Positions 8,414 to 17,088 of a stretch of DNA of 64,000 nucleotides are shown here, piece after piece. Positions within the stretch are counted from its first letter, which is position 1. Each line of letters starts with the position of its first letter. This stretch comes from Roseburia_C amylophila. Its GTDB lineage: Bacteria; Bacillota; Clostridia; Lachnospirales; Lachnospiraceae. The notes below the pieces were generated by a model, which worked only from the letters and a program-made list of their open reading frames with translations, ran no database searches and was not told the origin of the DNA. The stretch spans positions 62,001 to 126,000 of the forward strand of contig NZ_JAOQKI010000009.1 in NCBI RefSeq assembly GCF_025567465.1. Reading direction: 5' to 3'. The position numbers were made by a program, and so were the translations under genes.

Positions 8414-8442
8414 ATAGTAGTATACTTTCTTCCAAATGTCAA
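8414..8442 (-). promoter_or_regulatory. Promoter of recA-recX
   Basis: A perfect TTGACA (8437-8442, minus strand) with TACTAT (8414-8419) at 17 bases; TATAAT three bases further is an alternative -10. It is directly upstream of the SOS box. Confidence 0.7.
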
Positions 8443-8548
8443 CTGCATTTTTTAGAAAATATTTTTTTCTGTCCCTATACATTCTGTAAAGTGGGTATAC
8501 CCGGCAGAATAGCCAAATATTTTATAGACTGTAAAAATTCTCATGTAA
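8443..8548. other. Intergenic region upstream of recA
   Basis: AT-rich sequence between the recA promoter and the terminator of the small Xre gene. I see no reading frame with a ribosome binding site, no long inverted repeat and no riboswitch motif. Confidence 0.5.
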
Positions 8549-8574
8549 AGAAAAAAGACTTCTTTCTGAAGTCT
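8549..8574 (-). terminator. Terminator downstream of the small Xre-type gene
   Basis: AGACTTC-AGAAA-GAAGTCT (8556-8574, read on the minus strand) followed by TTTTTT (8551-8556, partly shared with the stem base). It lies about 97 bases after the stop of the 68-residue regulator gene. Confidence 0.65.
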
Positions 8575-8670
8575 CTCATGGAAAGGTATCCTTATCTTAA
8601 CATAATAAGATTCCGGTTACAAATTAATTTTCTATAAACAATGGAAACCTCTGGCAATCGTTCCATCTTT

Positions 8671-8877
8671 TTAATCATGATATTCATCCATACCAAGAAT
8701 CAGGAAAATCTGTTCTAAGTACTTCTCACCAGACCGTTCTCCATAAATGATATGATTGATATACTGCGGACTGCACCCAACCGATGTTGCAAGTTCTTCC
8801 TGACTCATCTCAAGTTCTACCAGCCTGCGCTTTATTTCTTTCCCCATTGGAGTAATCTGCCGTTTTGTCTTTGCCAT
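8671..8877 (-). CDS. Small Xre-type helix-turn-helix protein
   Basis: A 68-residue protein that is nearly all helix-turn-helix: IKRRLVELEMSQEELATSVGCSPQYINHIIYGERSG (about 15-50). ATG behind GGGGAG. It is divergent from a second Xre-type gene at 9056, separated by about 180 AT-rich bases that must hold both promoters. No effector domain is present, so it is a stand-alone DNA-binding protein of unknown target. The residue pattern with GERSGEKYLEQIF resembles small regulators found in both chromosomal and phage settings, but no phage genes are nearby. Confidence 0.8.
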   Translation of the reverse strand: MAKTKRQITPMGKEIKRRLVELEMSQEELATSVGCSPQYINHIIYGERSGEKYLEQIFLILGMDEYHD

Positions 8878-9055
8878 AAAAGTCTCCCCTTTTCTTCTTT
8901 ATCATTTGTGTTTATATAAAAAATGATGTATAATATGAAAATAATTTCACAAATTACATTATAATTCATAAATATGAATTTGTCAATTCATATTTGCGTA
9001 TTTTATTTTTTATTTTCTATACAATATTATTTAATACCTGATAAAGGAGTACACT

Positions 9056-9412
9056 ATGACAATCAGCCAACGTATCTTTGCATTATTACGGGAAAAGAAG
9101 CTTTCACAAAAAGAATTATCGGAATACACCGGAATCTCTCCCGCTGCTATCAGCAGCTGGAAATCCAAGGGTACAAATCCTTCTTCTGATAAAATTGTAA
9201 AAATAAGTGAATTTTTAGATGTTGATGTATACTATCTTCTGACCGGTGAATACCAGCCGGCTTCCAACCTTCAGATTGCAGAAGAATCAGAATATCATGC
9301 TTTCCCATCCGACCCGGATGAACATTTACTGCTCCAGCTTTTCCATAAACTTTCTCCGATGGACAAAGGACGCATCATCGGTCAGTTAGAACAGAAACTT
9401 GCTGAAAAATAA
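9056..9412 (+). CDS. Xre-family transcriptional regulator
   Basis: A 118-residue protein with an N-terminal helix-turn-helix (RIFALLREKKLSQKELSEYTGISPAAISSWKSKGTNPS, about 6-43), then a helix that ends DVYYLLTGEYQ, as in SinR-like repressors. The C-terminal EHLLLQLFHKLSPMDKGRIIGQLEQKL is a helical oligomerisation tail common in such regulators. ATG behind AAAGGAG. It has no co-directional neighbour, so its target may be itself or the divergent small Xre gene. Confidence 0.85.
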   Translation: MTISQRIFALLREKKLSQKELSEYTGISPAAISSWKSKGTNPSSDKIVKISEFLDVDVYYLLTGEYQPASNLQIAEESEYHAFPSDPDEHLLLQLFHKLSPMDKGRIIGQLEQKLAEK

Positions 9413-9497
9413 CTTCTATATTTTTTTATATGCAATGATATATTTTTATAGCAATATGAATCAGGCATTTATTACGCATCTATAAAAATTGTATGAT

Positions 9498-9540
9498 AAA
9501 ATCCGGACAGTATATTAAGATATACCATCCGGATTTTCTT
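9498..9540. terminator. Convergent terminator between the Xre gene and trxA
   Basis: AAATCCGGA (from 9499) and TCCGGATTTT (from 9528) form the base of an imperfect stem with AGTATAT/ATATAC inside. A and T runs at both ends let it work for both converging genes. Confidence 0.65.
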
Positions 9541-9551
9541 ATCAGCTACAA

Positions 9552-9863
9552 TCATAAAGCTAAAAGCCTTAATACTTCGTCTTTATCCTGCACACCGATG
9601 CTCTTTCCCTCAAAAACACCTTTTTTCATTACAACCAGGGTCGGAATGCTCATAATCTGATATTTTAAAGCCAGTGCTGCTTCTTCATCCACATTCACTT
9701 TTCCAACCTTTACCTGTCCCTCTAATTCATCCGCCAGTTCTTCTACAACCGGAGACATCATTTTACACGGACCGCACCAGTCTGCCCAGAAATCCAAAAG
9801 TACCGGTTTATCTGACTTTAATACTTCTTCTTCAAAATTGTCATTTGTAATCTTTACTACCAT
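9552..9863 (-). CDS. trxA: Thioredoxin
   Basis: Cytosolic disulfide reductase of 103 residues. The redox motif WCGPC is at 29-33 and the cis-proline at 74 (SIPTLVV). ATG behind AAAGGAGGATAACGA. It is a single gene; no thioredoxin reductase is nearby. Length and motif are those of a standard housekeeping thioredoxin. Confidence 0.95.
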   Translation of the reverse strand: MVVKITNDNFEEEVLKSDKPVLLDFWADWCGPCKMMSPVVEELADELEGQVKVGKVNVDEEAALALKYQIMSIPTLVVMKKGVFEGKSIGVQDKDEVLRLLAL

Positions 9864-9947
9864 TTCGTTATCCTCCTTTACTTTTATAGAAAAGTTTCTA
9901 TTTTTTCTTTTTTAAGTATGTCTCTTCTTAATTTTGTTTATACCCGC

Positions 9948-11537
9948 TTAATTTTTACCGAATTCCGATAATACCAGACCATCATTCCGGTCAAGAGTCA
10001 TGCCGACACTCCATGCATTGACAAATAACAGCAATGGATTGCCCTTAAGGTCACGGATTTTCTTCATATCGGAAGTTCCGGTAAGCTTGTCCATATCAAT
10101 ATCTTTATTTTCAATCCAGCGGATATGCTCATATGGAAGCTTCTCCAAGCGGATTTCCACATTGTATTCATTTTCCAGACGGTATTTTAATACATCAAAC
10201 TGCAGTACACCTACTACGCCTACGATAATCTCTTCCATACCACCCTGATATTCCTGGAAAATCTGGATTGCGCCCTCCTGTGCGATCTGCATGACACCTT
10301 TGACGAACTGTTTTCTCTTCATGGTATCTACCTGACGTACCCTTGCAAAATGCTCCGGTGCAAAAGTCGGTATTCCTTCGAATTCGAAGTTGTCTTTCGC
10401 AGTGGTTAAAGTATCACCGATTGAAAAGATACCCGGGTCAAAGACTCCGATAATATCTCCGGCATATGCTTCTTCTATAATCTTTCTCTCCTGTGCCATC
10501 AACTGCTGCGGCTGGGAAAGACGGATTGCTTTTCCACCCTGGATATGTTTTACTTCCATGCCGGCTTCAAACTTTCCGGAACAGATTCGCATAAATGCAA
10601 TACGGTCACGATGATTCTTATTCATATTTGCCTGGATTTTAAAGACAAAAGCAGAGAAATCGGAACCAAACGGATCAATCAGCCCCTTGTCCGAATTTCT
10701 CGGAAGCGGTGATGTAGTCATGGAAAGGAAATGCTTTAAGAAAGTTTCTACACCAAAGTTCGTTAAAGCAGAACCAAAGAATACCGGTGACAGTTCTCCC
10801 CTGGACACCAGATCCATATCGAATTCTGCACTTGCACCATCTAACAATTCAATTTCTTCATCCAATTTATCCCGGTATTCCTGCCCGATTTCTGTTGTCA
10901 ATGCCGGATCATTAATATCAAAATCTTTTTCTTCACCTTCCTTGGTTCCCTTCAAGGTATCAGAGAACAGCATGACTTTTTTCGTATTCCGGTCATAAAC
11001 TCCCTTAAAATTCTTTCCGGAGCCAATCGGCCAGTTAACCGGACAGGTAGCAATGCCAAGTTCTTTTTCGATTTCATCTAATAAATCAAAGGTATCATTA
11101 GCATCACGATCCATTTTATTGATAAATGTAAAAATCGGAATGTGACGCATTACACAGACTTTAAACAGTTTTCTGGTCTGTGCCTCTACACCTTTTGAAC
11201 CATCGATTACCATAACTGCAGAATCAGCAGCCATCAGGGTACGATAGGTATCTTCCGAGAAGTCCTGATGTCCCGGTGTATCCAGAATATTGATGCAATA
11301 TCCACCATAATTAAACTGCAATACAGAAGAAGTAACGGAAATACCTCTCTCCTTCTCTATTTCCATCCAGTCGGAAACTGCATGTCTTGCAGTTGCTTTT
11401 CCTTTTACAGAACCTGCCAGGTTAATAGCTCCTCCATACAGAAGAAATTTCTCTGTCAGGGTTGTCTTACCGGCATCCGGATGGGAAATAATCGCAAATG
11501 TTCTTCGTTTCTCTATCTCTTTTCTAAAATCAGCCAA
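9948..11537 (-). CDS. prfC: Peptide chain release factor 3
   Basis: Translational GTPase that recycles RF1/RF2 from the ribosome. The 529-residue protein shows G1 SHPDAGKTT (18-26), G3 DTPGHQDFSED and G4 NKMDRDA, and the RF3-specific C-terminal domain. The start is TTG at 11537: AGGAGG lies seven bases upstream and no ATG is available in frame. The gene begins 11 bases after deoB ends, so the two are probably co-transcribed although functionally unrelated. Confidence 0.95.
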   Translation of the reverse strand: MADFRKEIEKRRTFAIISHPDAGKTTLTEKFLLYGGAINLAGSVKGKATARHAVSDWMEIEKERGISVTSSVLQFNYGGYCINILDTPGHQDFSEDTYRTLMAADSAVMVIDGSKGVEAQTRKLFKVCVMRHIPIFTFINKMDRDANDTFDLLDEIEKELGIATCPVNWPIGSGKNFKGVYDRNTKKVMLFSDTLKGTKEGEEKDFDINDPALTTEIGQEYRDKLDEEIELLDGASAEFDMDLVSRGELSPVFFGSALTNFGVETFLKHFLSMTTSPLPRNSDKGLIDPFGSDFSAFVFKIQANMNKNHRDRIAFMRICSGKFEAGMEVKHIQGGKAIRLSQPQQLMAQERKIIEEAYAGDIIGVFDPGIFSIGDTLTTAKDNFEFEGIPTFAPEHFARVRQVDTMKRKQFVKGVMQIAQEGAIQIFQEYQGGMEEIIVGVVGVLQFDVLKYRLENEYNVEIRLEKLPYEHIRWIENKDIDMDKLTGTSDMKKIRDLKGNPLLLFVNAWSVGMTLDRNDGLVLSEFGKN

Positions 11538-11548
11538 AATGGGACCTC

Positions 11549-12703
11549 CTATAATTCCAGCGGCTCACCCGCACATTTTTGCTTTATGTCGAAGTAAGAT
11601 AATATGGTTGCGGCAATGTCTGCAAAGCTGCCTCTTGTGCCATAGTTCTTACCCGGAGTAATATGCGCTCCATACATAAGAAGTGGTGTATACTCTCTGG
11701 AATGGTCAGTAGAAGGTGTACTCGGATCACATCCGTGGTCGGCTGTAATCATTAAAATATCATCCTCCCGTAACTTTGCCAAAAGCTCCGGCAGCCGCTC
11801 ATCAAAGTGTGTCAGTGCTTTTGCATAACCATCTACATCATTCCTATGTCCATACAACATATCATAGTCTACCAAATTTGTAAAACATAATCCAGTAAAA
11901 TCTTTGTCCATATAGGCTAATGTTTTGTCAATTCCATCATCATTTCCGTTTGTTCGTACAAAATCTGTAATTCCACGTTCTGCAAAAATATCTATGATTT
12001 TTCCAACAGACAGCACTGTTTTCCCACTTTCCGTCAGCTGATCTAACATGGTAACTGCCGGCGGTTCTAAGGAAAAGTCATGTCTTCCTGCAATACGGGT
12101 AAAATTCCCCGGTTCTCCGATAAACGGTCTTGCGATGACTCTTCCCACTCCGTTTTTCCCAGTCAGCATATTTCTTGCAATCTGGCAATCCCGGTACAGT
12201 TCTTCAATCGGCACTACCTCTTCATGGGCTGCCACCTGGAAAACAGAATCTGCTGATGTGTATACAATCAGTTTTCCAGTTTCCATATGCTCTTTTCCAT
12301 AATCCCGGATAACATCCGTGCCGGAATATGGACGGTTGCAAAGTACCCCGCGTCCGGTTTTCTGCTCAAATTCTTCTATGATTTCCTGTGGAAATCCATT
12401 TGGAAATGTTGGCAGTGGATGACTGGATATCACGCCTGCAATCTCCCAGTGTCCGATGGTGGTATCTTTTCCTTTGGACACCTCTGTCAGTCTGGCGAAT
12501 GCACCTTTCGGATTTGCTTCTTTTCCTCCAATGTGGACTCCGTCAATATTAAAATAGCCCAGTGAGCGCATATTTGGCATGGAAAAATATGGACTTCGTG
12601 AAGCTGCAAGTAAGGTATTGCTTCCTTCATCATGATACTCTGCCGCATCCGGCATTTCTCCGATTCCAACGCTGTCTAATACAATTAAAAATACTCTCTT
12701 CAT
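11549..12703 (-). CDS. deoB: Phosphopentomutase
   Basis: Interconverts (deoxy)ribose 1-phosphate and 5-phosphate in nucleoside salvage. Alkaline-phosphatase-fold metalloenzyme of 384 residues: metal ligand Asp10 in IVLDSVGIGEMPDA, the nucleophile region ADSVFQVAAHEE (about 150) is shifted relative to the catalytic GKDTTIGHWEIAG (about 80-92), and ADHGCDPSTPSTDHSREYTP closes the site. The ATG at 12703 follows GAGGGAATACCT; the longer frame from 12724 lacks a ribosome binding site. It likely works with the purine nucleoside phosphorylase at 24289. Confidence 0.95.
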   Translation of the reverse strand: MKRVFLIVLDSVGIGEMPDAAEYHDEGSNTLLAASRSPYFSMPNMRSLGYFNIDGVHIGGKEANPKGAFARLTEVSKGKDTTIGHWEIAGVISSHPLPTFPNGFPQEIIEEFEQKTGRGVLCNRPYSGTDVIRDYGKEHMETGKLIVYTSADSVFQVAAHEEVVPIEELYRDCQIARNMLTGKNGVGRVIARPFIGEPGNFTRIAGRHDFSLEPPAVTMLDQLTESGKTVLSVGKIIDIFAERGITDFVRTNGNDDGIDKTLAYMDKDFTGLCFTNLVDYDMLYGHRNDVDGYAKALTHFDERLPELLAKLREDDILMITADHGCDPSTPSTDHSREYTPLLMYGAHITPGKNYGTRGSFADIAATILSYFDIKQKCAGEPLEL

Positions 12704-12754
12704 AGGTATTCCCTCTCTTCTCATGGTTCTGTCGTTTCTTTTTCTTATGCTATT

Positions 12755-12782
12755 ATTATACTAATTTCAGCCCCGTTTTCAA
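12755..12782 (-). promoter_or_regulatory. Promoter of deoB-prfC
   Basis: TTGAAA (12777-12782) and TATAAT (12755-12760) on the minus strand with a 16-base spacer. The -35 box lies in the loop of the hairpin at 12769-12800, so terminator and promoter overlap. Confidence 0.5.
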
Positions 12783-12800
12783 GTATCTAAGGGCGGGGCT
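12769..12800. terminator. Weak hairpin after spoIIIAH
   Basis: AGCCCCG (12769-12775) pairs with CGGGGCT (12794-12800) around an 18-base loop. It follows the spoIIIAH stop by eight bases, but neither strand has a clear T run, so termination is uncertain. Confidence 0.35.
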
Positions 12801-12807
12801 GCTTCCC

Positions 12808-13518
12808 TTAATTTGTCTGTTCTGTTGTGTCTGAATTTTCAGTGGTTTCTGTTGCCGGATTCTCCTGTGCAGTATTTTTCTGAATTGGTGTGATAATGAT
12901 ATTTTCTGCCTCAATGCCGGCTTTTCTCTTTACAATATCCTCTATTTGGGCACGTTTGGCATCTGTTACTTCTCCCATATCAAGTACCACATCCGCTGTA
13001 TTATCCGTAATGCTGACAACTACATCCGTAAATCCTTTTGCCTCTAACAACATCTCGGCTGCATTTTCCCGTTCTGCAATATCCGTCATTGCCACCATCT
13101 GATTTAAGGCATCCTGCTTTGCAGCTTCATCTATATTTGTATTATTGATAATTTCCAGCAAAGTCTCTTTGTTTTTAGAACGTACCTGTTCCCGGCCCAG
13201 TTTCATTTCTGACGCATAATCCACGCTGCTGCTTGCCATGACGGCTTCGCCCGGGTTCTCAAGGCTCTCTTCAACCACACCGTCTGCCGCTGATACAGCT
13301 TCACTACTGTTATCTTCCGTATCGGTAAAAATATCTGCTTCCGCTAAGTCATCCTCTGCCGATATCTCATAAGATAAATCTGCCGTATCCGCAGAAGCCT
13401 CCATTGCCACTTTTTCATCTTTGCCATTCTTGTCGGTAAAACTTAAGTAACCTGCCACTGCTATCATCAATGCCAATGCGGTTATAATGAGTTGATTTTT
13501 CTTAAATACTTTCTTCAT
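12808..13518 (-). CDS. spoIIIAH: Stage III sporulation protein AH
   Basis: Mother-cell protein whose extracellular domain binds forespore SpoIIQ to form the feeding channel. It has one N-terminal membrane helix (about 10-27), an acidic Ser/Ala-rich linker (about 30-100) and a C-terminal ring-building domain (about 105-215) with GREQVRSKNKETLLEIINN. ATG overlaps the spoIIIAG stop (ATGA) and follows GGAGGACAGTAA. It is the last gene of the operon, as in other sporeformers; the Asn/Thr/Glu-rich tail is variable. Confidence 0.93.
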   Translation of the reverse strand: MKKVFKKNQLIITALALMIAVAGYLSFTDKNGKDEKVAMEASADTADLSYEISAEDDLAEADIFTDTEDNSSEAVSAADGVVEESLENPGEAVMASSSVDYASEMKLGREQVRSKNKETLLEIINNTNIDEAAKQDALNQMVAMTDIAERENAAEMLLEAKGFTDVVVSITDNTADVVLDMGEVTDAKRAQIEDIVKRKAGIEAENIIITPIQKNTAQENPATETTENSDTTEQTN

Positions 13519-14105
13519 TTACTGTCCTCCAGTCCGCTCATTTTTACTATTTTTATTCTATGTGCTTCTACCTGAAATAATGCCAAAACCGCCTCGGAAA
13601 TATTCTGTTTCACCTTCTGGTTATCACCACCGGATGCCACAATTAAAATTCCCTCCACTTTGGGAAGAAGCTCCTTAGAAACAAAGGGTGTATTTCCGGC
13701 ATCTGCTTCCTCATATACCGTACTTTCCTGCAGCTGCTGTTCCTTCGTGCTTCTTACTCCACCGGTGCTGTCACTTTCCTCTAAAGAATTTTCAGAAGTA
13801 TTTTTATCCTTTTCCACCACCTGCGTCCCACTGTCCTGATAAGTAATCATCACCTTTACCTCACCGGCTCCGTCGATTTTTTCCAAAATATCTTCTAATT
13901 TCTGTTCTATTTCATCCTTGGATGCCTCCATGGTATTATTTTCCTTTGAAATATTTTCTTTTGCTTCCTCTGCCTGTTTTTTCCCTTTGGTATCTGTGGG
14001 CAATGCGATAATCAGAATCAATATGCCTGCCAGAACTAAAATCAGCCAATCTGACCGTTTTAGTTTCTTTTCTTTTATCTTTTGCATAAAATCCTGCATT
14101 TTCAT
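13515..14105 (-). CDS. spoIIIAG: Stage III sporulation protein AG
   Basis: Single-pass protein of 196 residues that forms a large oligomeric ring in the mother cell-forespore channel. It has a positively charged N-terminus, a membrane helix at about 21-37, then a variable linker and the ring-building domain, with EQKLEDILEKIDGAGEVKVMITY typical of the family. The insert of Asp, Ser and Glu residues (about 90-115) is usual for SpoIIIAG. Its ATG overlaps the spoIIIAF stop by one base. Confidence 0.92.
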   Translation of the reverse strand: MKMQDFMQKIKEKKLKRSDWLILVLAGILILIIALPTDTKGKKQAEEAKENISKENNTMEASKDEIEQKLEDILEKIDGAGEVKVMITYQDSGTQVVEKDKNTSENSLEESDSTGGVRSTKEQQLQESTVYEEADAGNTPFVSKELLPKVEGILIVASGGDNQKVKQNISEAVLALFQVEAHRIKIVKMSGLEDSK

Positions 14106-14695
14106 TATCTCACCTCTTCTATCTGAATCTGCATCTTATCAACCAGATAATTTTCACATACAAATTTTTCTAATTCTGCATACTCCTGACTTGTATGCTC
14201 CTTTTTCTCCTCTGTTTCTTTTATCTCAATTGCCGGTATTTCAATATCCGAAACATGGACGGAACTATTTTTTTCAATGTTATCCCCAGACTTTTCCATA
14301 CCGATTGTAATATGTTCTATTTCATAAACCTCATTTAACGTTACCTTACTGTATGCCACCGCATAGCCCTTTTGTCTTAACGTATCCTCTACCTGTCCAC
14401 TGCAGGCTTCTTCATATTGCAAACGATAATCTGCAGTCTCTGCACTGCTTATGGCATTTATATTTTGTACATTTTCAAGTTCCTGAAAGAACTGTGCCTG
14501 TTCCATATTCTGTATCAGCGTATCCTCATCAATTAACCTAGAAGCAATGGGTGCCATTACCGCCAGCAGAATCAGAATCCTAAGAAAGAAATGCACATAT
14601 TTTTCATAAGTTTTATTCTGCACCAGATACAGCAGCACATGCCCAATCAGAAAAAGGACCAGAATTCCCTTCATCCAGTTTAAAATTGCATCCAT
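14105..14695 (-). CDS. spoIIIAF: Stage III sporulation protein AF
   Basis: A 196-residue mother-cell membrane protein of the SpoIIIA complex. Two helices (about 8-25 and 34-50) precede a soluble domain ending in KMQIQIEEVR. Motif match is weaker than for AC, AD or AE, but length, topology and operon position fit. ATG behind GGGAGCAATATAAA. Confidence 0.88.
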   Translation of the reverse strand: MDAILNWMKGILVLFLIGHVLLYLVQNKTYEKYVHFFLRILILLAVMAPIASRLIDEDTLIQNMEQAQFFQELENVQNINAISSAETADYRLQYEEACSGQVEDTLRQKGYAVAYSKVTLNEVYEIEHITIGMEKSGDNIEKNSSVHVSDIEIPAIEIKETEEKKEHTSQEYAELEKFVCENYLVDKMQIQIEEVR

Positions 14696-14744
14696 TTTAT
14701 ATTGCTCCCTCTCCCTCTTTCTCTTCTTATTCCATTTCTTCTCT

Positions 14745-15962
14745 CTATCCCATAAGAAACCCGGATATGGCAGTAATCATAGCAATCGTAACCAGAAAAA
14801 GTACCAGCGAAGTAAGCAAAATCCTTGTAAGCAGCCGACAACCCAGACAAATCCCATTCATGCTTCCTGCAATTCTCTTATCCGATACCGGTTCGGTTAC
14901 CGCCGCTGTCACTTTATACATAAGACTCAGCAAAAACATTTTGCATAGTGGAAACATCACCAGCAAAAGTAAAATCAATACCCCGGCTGTTCCGACACTG
15001 TTCTTAATGACCATACCCGCTCCAAGCATCAGTTCACTGACTGCTCCTGTAATATTTCCCATTCCCGGTATCATTCCAATCGTCTTTGTGACGGTACTCA
15101 TTTTCAAGCGGTCAATGACCGGAACCACCATGGTCTGTACCACATTCAGACCAATGGTTGCTGCAATCGCACATTTTAAACACCAGCGGATAATTTCTTC
15201 CATCAGTTCACACATTCTGCTAAAACGTTCCCCTTCTATCATATAATTCATAAATTCCATCATAATAAAGAGTTTCGTCATTGGCACCAGACAGGCAAGC
15301 ATTCCCCACTGAACAATATAAACCACGATAAAAGCAATCTGGTAAAATCCTGCCGCTGTAAAATTTGCCATGGAAAATGCCAGAGACATGCCAAATACCG
15401 GAATCAGCATATTCATAAAATCTACAATCTGATTCATTGCCGTTACCACAATATCACTCATCATCTGATAGGACTGCAGCAGCAGGACTGTCATCTCCAT
15501 ATAAATCAGGAAAAAGCAGACCTCCGATATATAAGTATTATGAAAAATATCGGAGAAATTTTTAAGAAATGCACAGCTGATTGCCAGTAAAAGAACGGTT
15601 ACCAGTATTGCCTTATTATCCTGCAATTCTCCCCACAGAATCCTTCCCACTGCCTGCGTCAGCTTTTGCCCGTCACAGGAAAAGTTTCCGGTTGCCAGCT
15701 CTTTAATCAGTTCATAGAAACTAATCTCTTCTGTAGCATCCTGTTCCTTTAAATACTGCTCAATCTCTGATAAATCCAGCTGTTCCATAAAATCATCCGT
15801 ATAATCCTTATCCGTCCCTGTCCTGCTGTTATCTGATGCTGCTGATACGGAAGATGCCTGTACAAGTCCTCCTGGCATGAGCCAGAACATGAAAAATATA
15901 ATGAAACATCCTGCCGTTCTTACAGGCATCTTAAACGCATTTTTTAATGGTTGTTTCTTCAT
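14745..15962 (-). CDS. spoIIIAE: Stage III sporulation protein AE
   Basis: Polytopic protein of 405 residues with a signal-like first helix (about 13-36) and about seven further membrane segments after residue 120. Conserved GMIPGMGNITGAVSELMLGAGMVIKNSVG is a hallmark of the family. It overlaps the spoIIIAD stop by four bases. Together with AD and AC it forms the membrane platform of the channel. Confidence 0.93.
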   Translation of the reverse strand: MKKQPLKNAFKMPVRTAGCFIIFFMFWLMPGGLVQASSVSAASDNSRTGTDKDYTDDFMEQLDLSEIEQYLKEQDATEEISFYELIKELATGNFSCDGQKLTQAVGRILWGELQDNKAILVTVLLLAISCAFLKNFSDIFHNTYISEVCFFLIYMEMTVLLLQSYQMMSDIVVTAMNQIVDFMNMLIPVFGMSLAFSMANFTAAGFYQIAFIVVYIVQWGMLACLVPMTKLFIMMEFMNYMIEGERFSRMCELMEEIIRWCLKCAIAATIGLNVVQTMVVPVIDRLKMSTVTKTIGMIPGMGNITGAVSELMLGAGMVIKNSVGTAGVLILLLLVMFPLCKMFLLSLMYKVTAAVTEPVSDKRIAGSMNGICLGCRLLTRILLTSLVLFLVTIAMITAISGFLMG

Positions 15963-16342
15963 AAAAAAGCCCCTAACGTTTCAATAAATCCCATCAGCAC
16001 CGGCATACTGATTAAAAGAATCGACAGCTTGGCAAAGATTTCAATTTGTCCGGCAATCGCCTGATACCCGGATTCTCTGCAGATATCTGTTGCAAATTCT
16101 GCTACATAAGTAATTCCAATCATTTTTAAAATCATGGCAAGATACCTTCCATCTACAGGAATCAGCTCCACCACACTATTGATGTAAGACAATACAATCT
16201 CCAATTTTCCTATCAGAAAGATAAAGATGCAAATACATGCCACAATGCTGATTAAAATGCTGTATTCGCTTTTGTAATTTTTGATAAAAAGAGCAAGGAA
16301 AACCGCAGTGATTCCCAGTAATCCAACCTGAATAATATCCAT
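15959..16342 (-). CDS. spoIIIAD: Stage III sporulation protein AD
   Basis: A 127-residue protein with four hydrophobic segments; MKMIGITYVAEFATDICRESGYQAIA is the diagnostic AD region. Length matches the family (about 130). ATG behind GAGGAGAAAT, ten bases after spoIIIAC. Confidence 0.93.
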   Translation of the reverse strand: MDIIQVGLLGITAVFLALFIKNYKSEYSILISIVACICIFIFLIGKLEIVLSYINSVVELIPVDGRYLAMILKMIGITYVAEFATDICRESGYQAIAGQIEIFAKLSILLISMPVLMGFIETLGAFL

Positions 16343-16351
16343 ATTTCTCCT

Positions 16352-16546
16352 CTACAACGAAAATAGTGACTTCATCGTTTCAAACAAATCATATATGTAT
16401 GGAACAATCCAGAACAGCACAATCAAAAGTCCTGCCAGACTGGTTAAAAATGCATGTTCTTCCCGCCCACTGTGCTTTAGCACCTGGCTGATTACCGTCA
16501 CCAAAATACCGACTGCCGCAATTTTAAATATCAGGTTTACGCTCAT
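16352..16546 (-). CDS. spoIIIAC: Stage III sporulation protein AC
   Basis: Two-helix membrane protein of 64 residues, the normal family length. The ATG at 16546 has GGAGGAGAAG directly before it; in-frame starts further upstream overlap spoIIIAB and would give an atypical N-terminus. Helices at about 4-22 and 32-52. Confidence 0.92.
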   Translation of the reverse strand: MSVNLIFKIAAVGILVTVISQVLKHSGREEHAFLTSLAGLLIVLFWIVPYIYDLFETMKSLFSL

Positions 16547-16557
16547 CTTCTCCTCCA

Positions 16558-17088
16558 TTAAACCAGAATCAGCACCAGAAATATTCCTGCGGTAGCACAC
16601 AGGTACATGCTGACTTTTATCCTATCTCGCATCTCTGTCTGTTCCCTTTGAATCAAAATATTGATTCTCTCTATCAGTAGCTCTGCCTCTTTTTCAAATA
16701 TTCCTCCGCTTCCCTGTTCCAAAAGCCTTCCGCACTCCAAAAACAGCTGTCCTTCCTCTTTCGTAAATATTTCCCGGTTCTCCCATGACTTCCATGCCTC
16801 CTTCCAGCAGCTTTCCGGGCTGCAATTTTCATACTGCATCAGTTCCTTATGAACCTGCATAAAAAAGGACTGAAAGACTTCCGGTGCATGATGTCCCAAT
16901 TCTGCAATAATATCCGGCAGCGGCTTCTTTAAGCTTTGCATATCTCCCTGTATTTTGAGCATACATTCCCGCCAGTCTAAAAGCCCTTCATAATGCAGCT
17001 TTATCTGCCGCATTCTGTCATACCCAATTCCAACTGTTCCAAAAAGTATCAGCACTGCTCCTATCAATCGGACCATATTTTTTCCCAT
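16558..17088 (-). CDS. spoIIIAB: Stage III sporulation protein AB
   Basis: A 176-residue protein with a membrane helix at each end and a cytosolic helical middle, as in SpoIIIAB; the AB structure resembles GspF-like platform proteins. Both candidate ATGs (17088 and 17076) lie inside the end of spoIIIAA and neither has a strong ribosome binding site, so translation is probably coupled to spoIIIAA. Confidence 0.9.
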   Translation of the reverse strand: MGKNMVRLIGAVLILFGTVGIGYDRMRQIKLHYEGLLDWRECMLKIQGDMQSLKKPLPDIIAELGHHAPEVFQSFFMQVHKELMQYENCSPESCWKEAWKSWENREIFTKEEGQLFLECGRLLEQGSGGIFEKEAELLIERINILIQREQTEMRDRIKVSMYLCATAGIFLVLILV

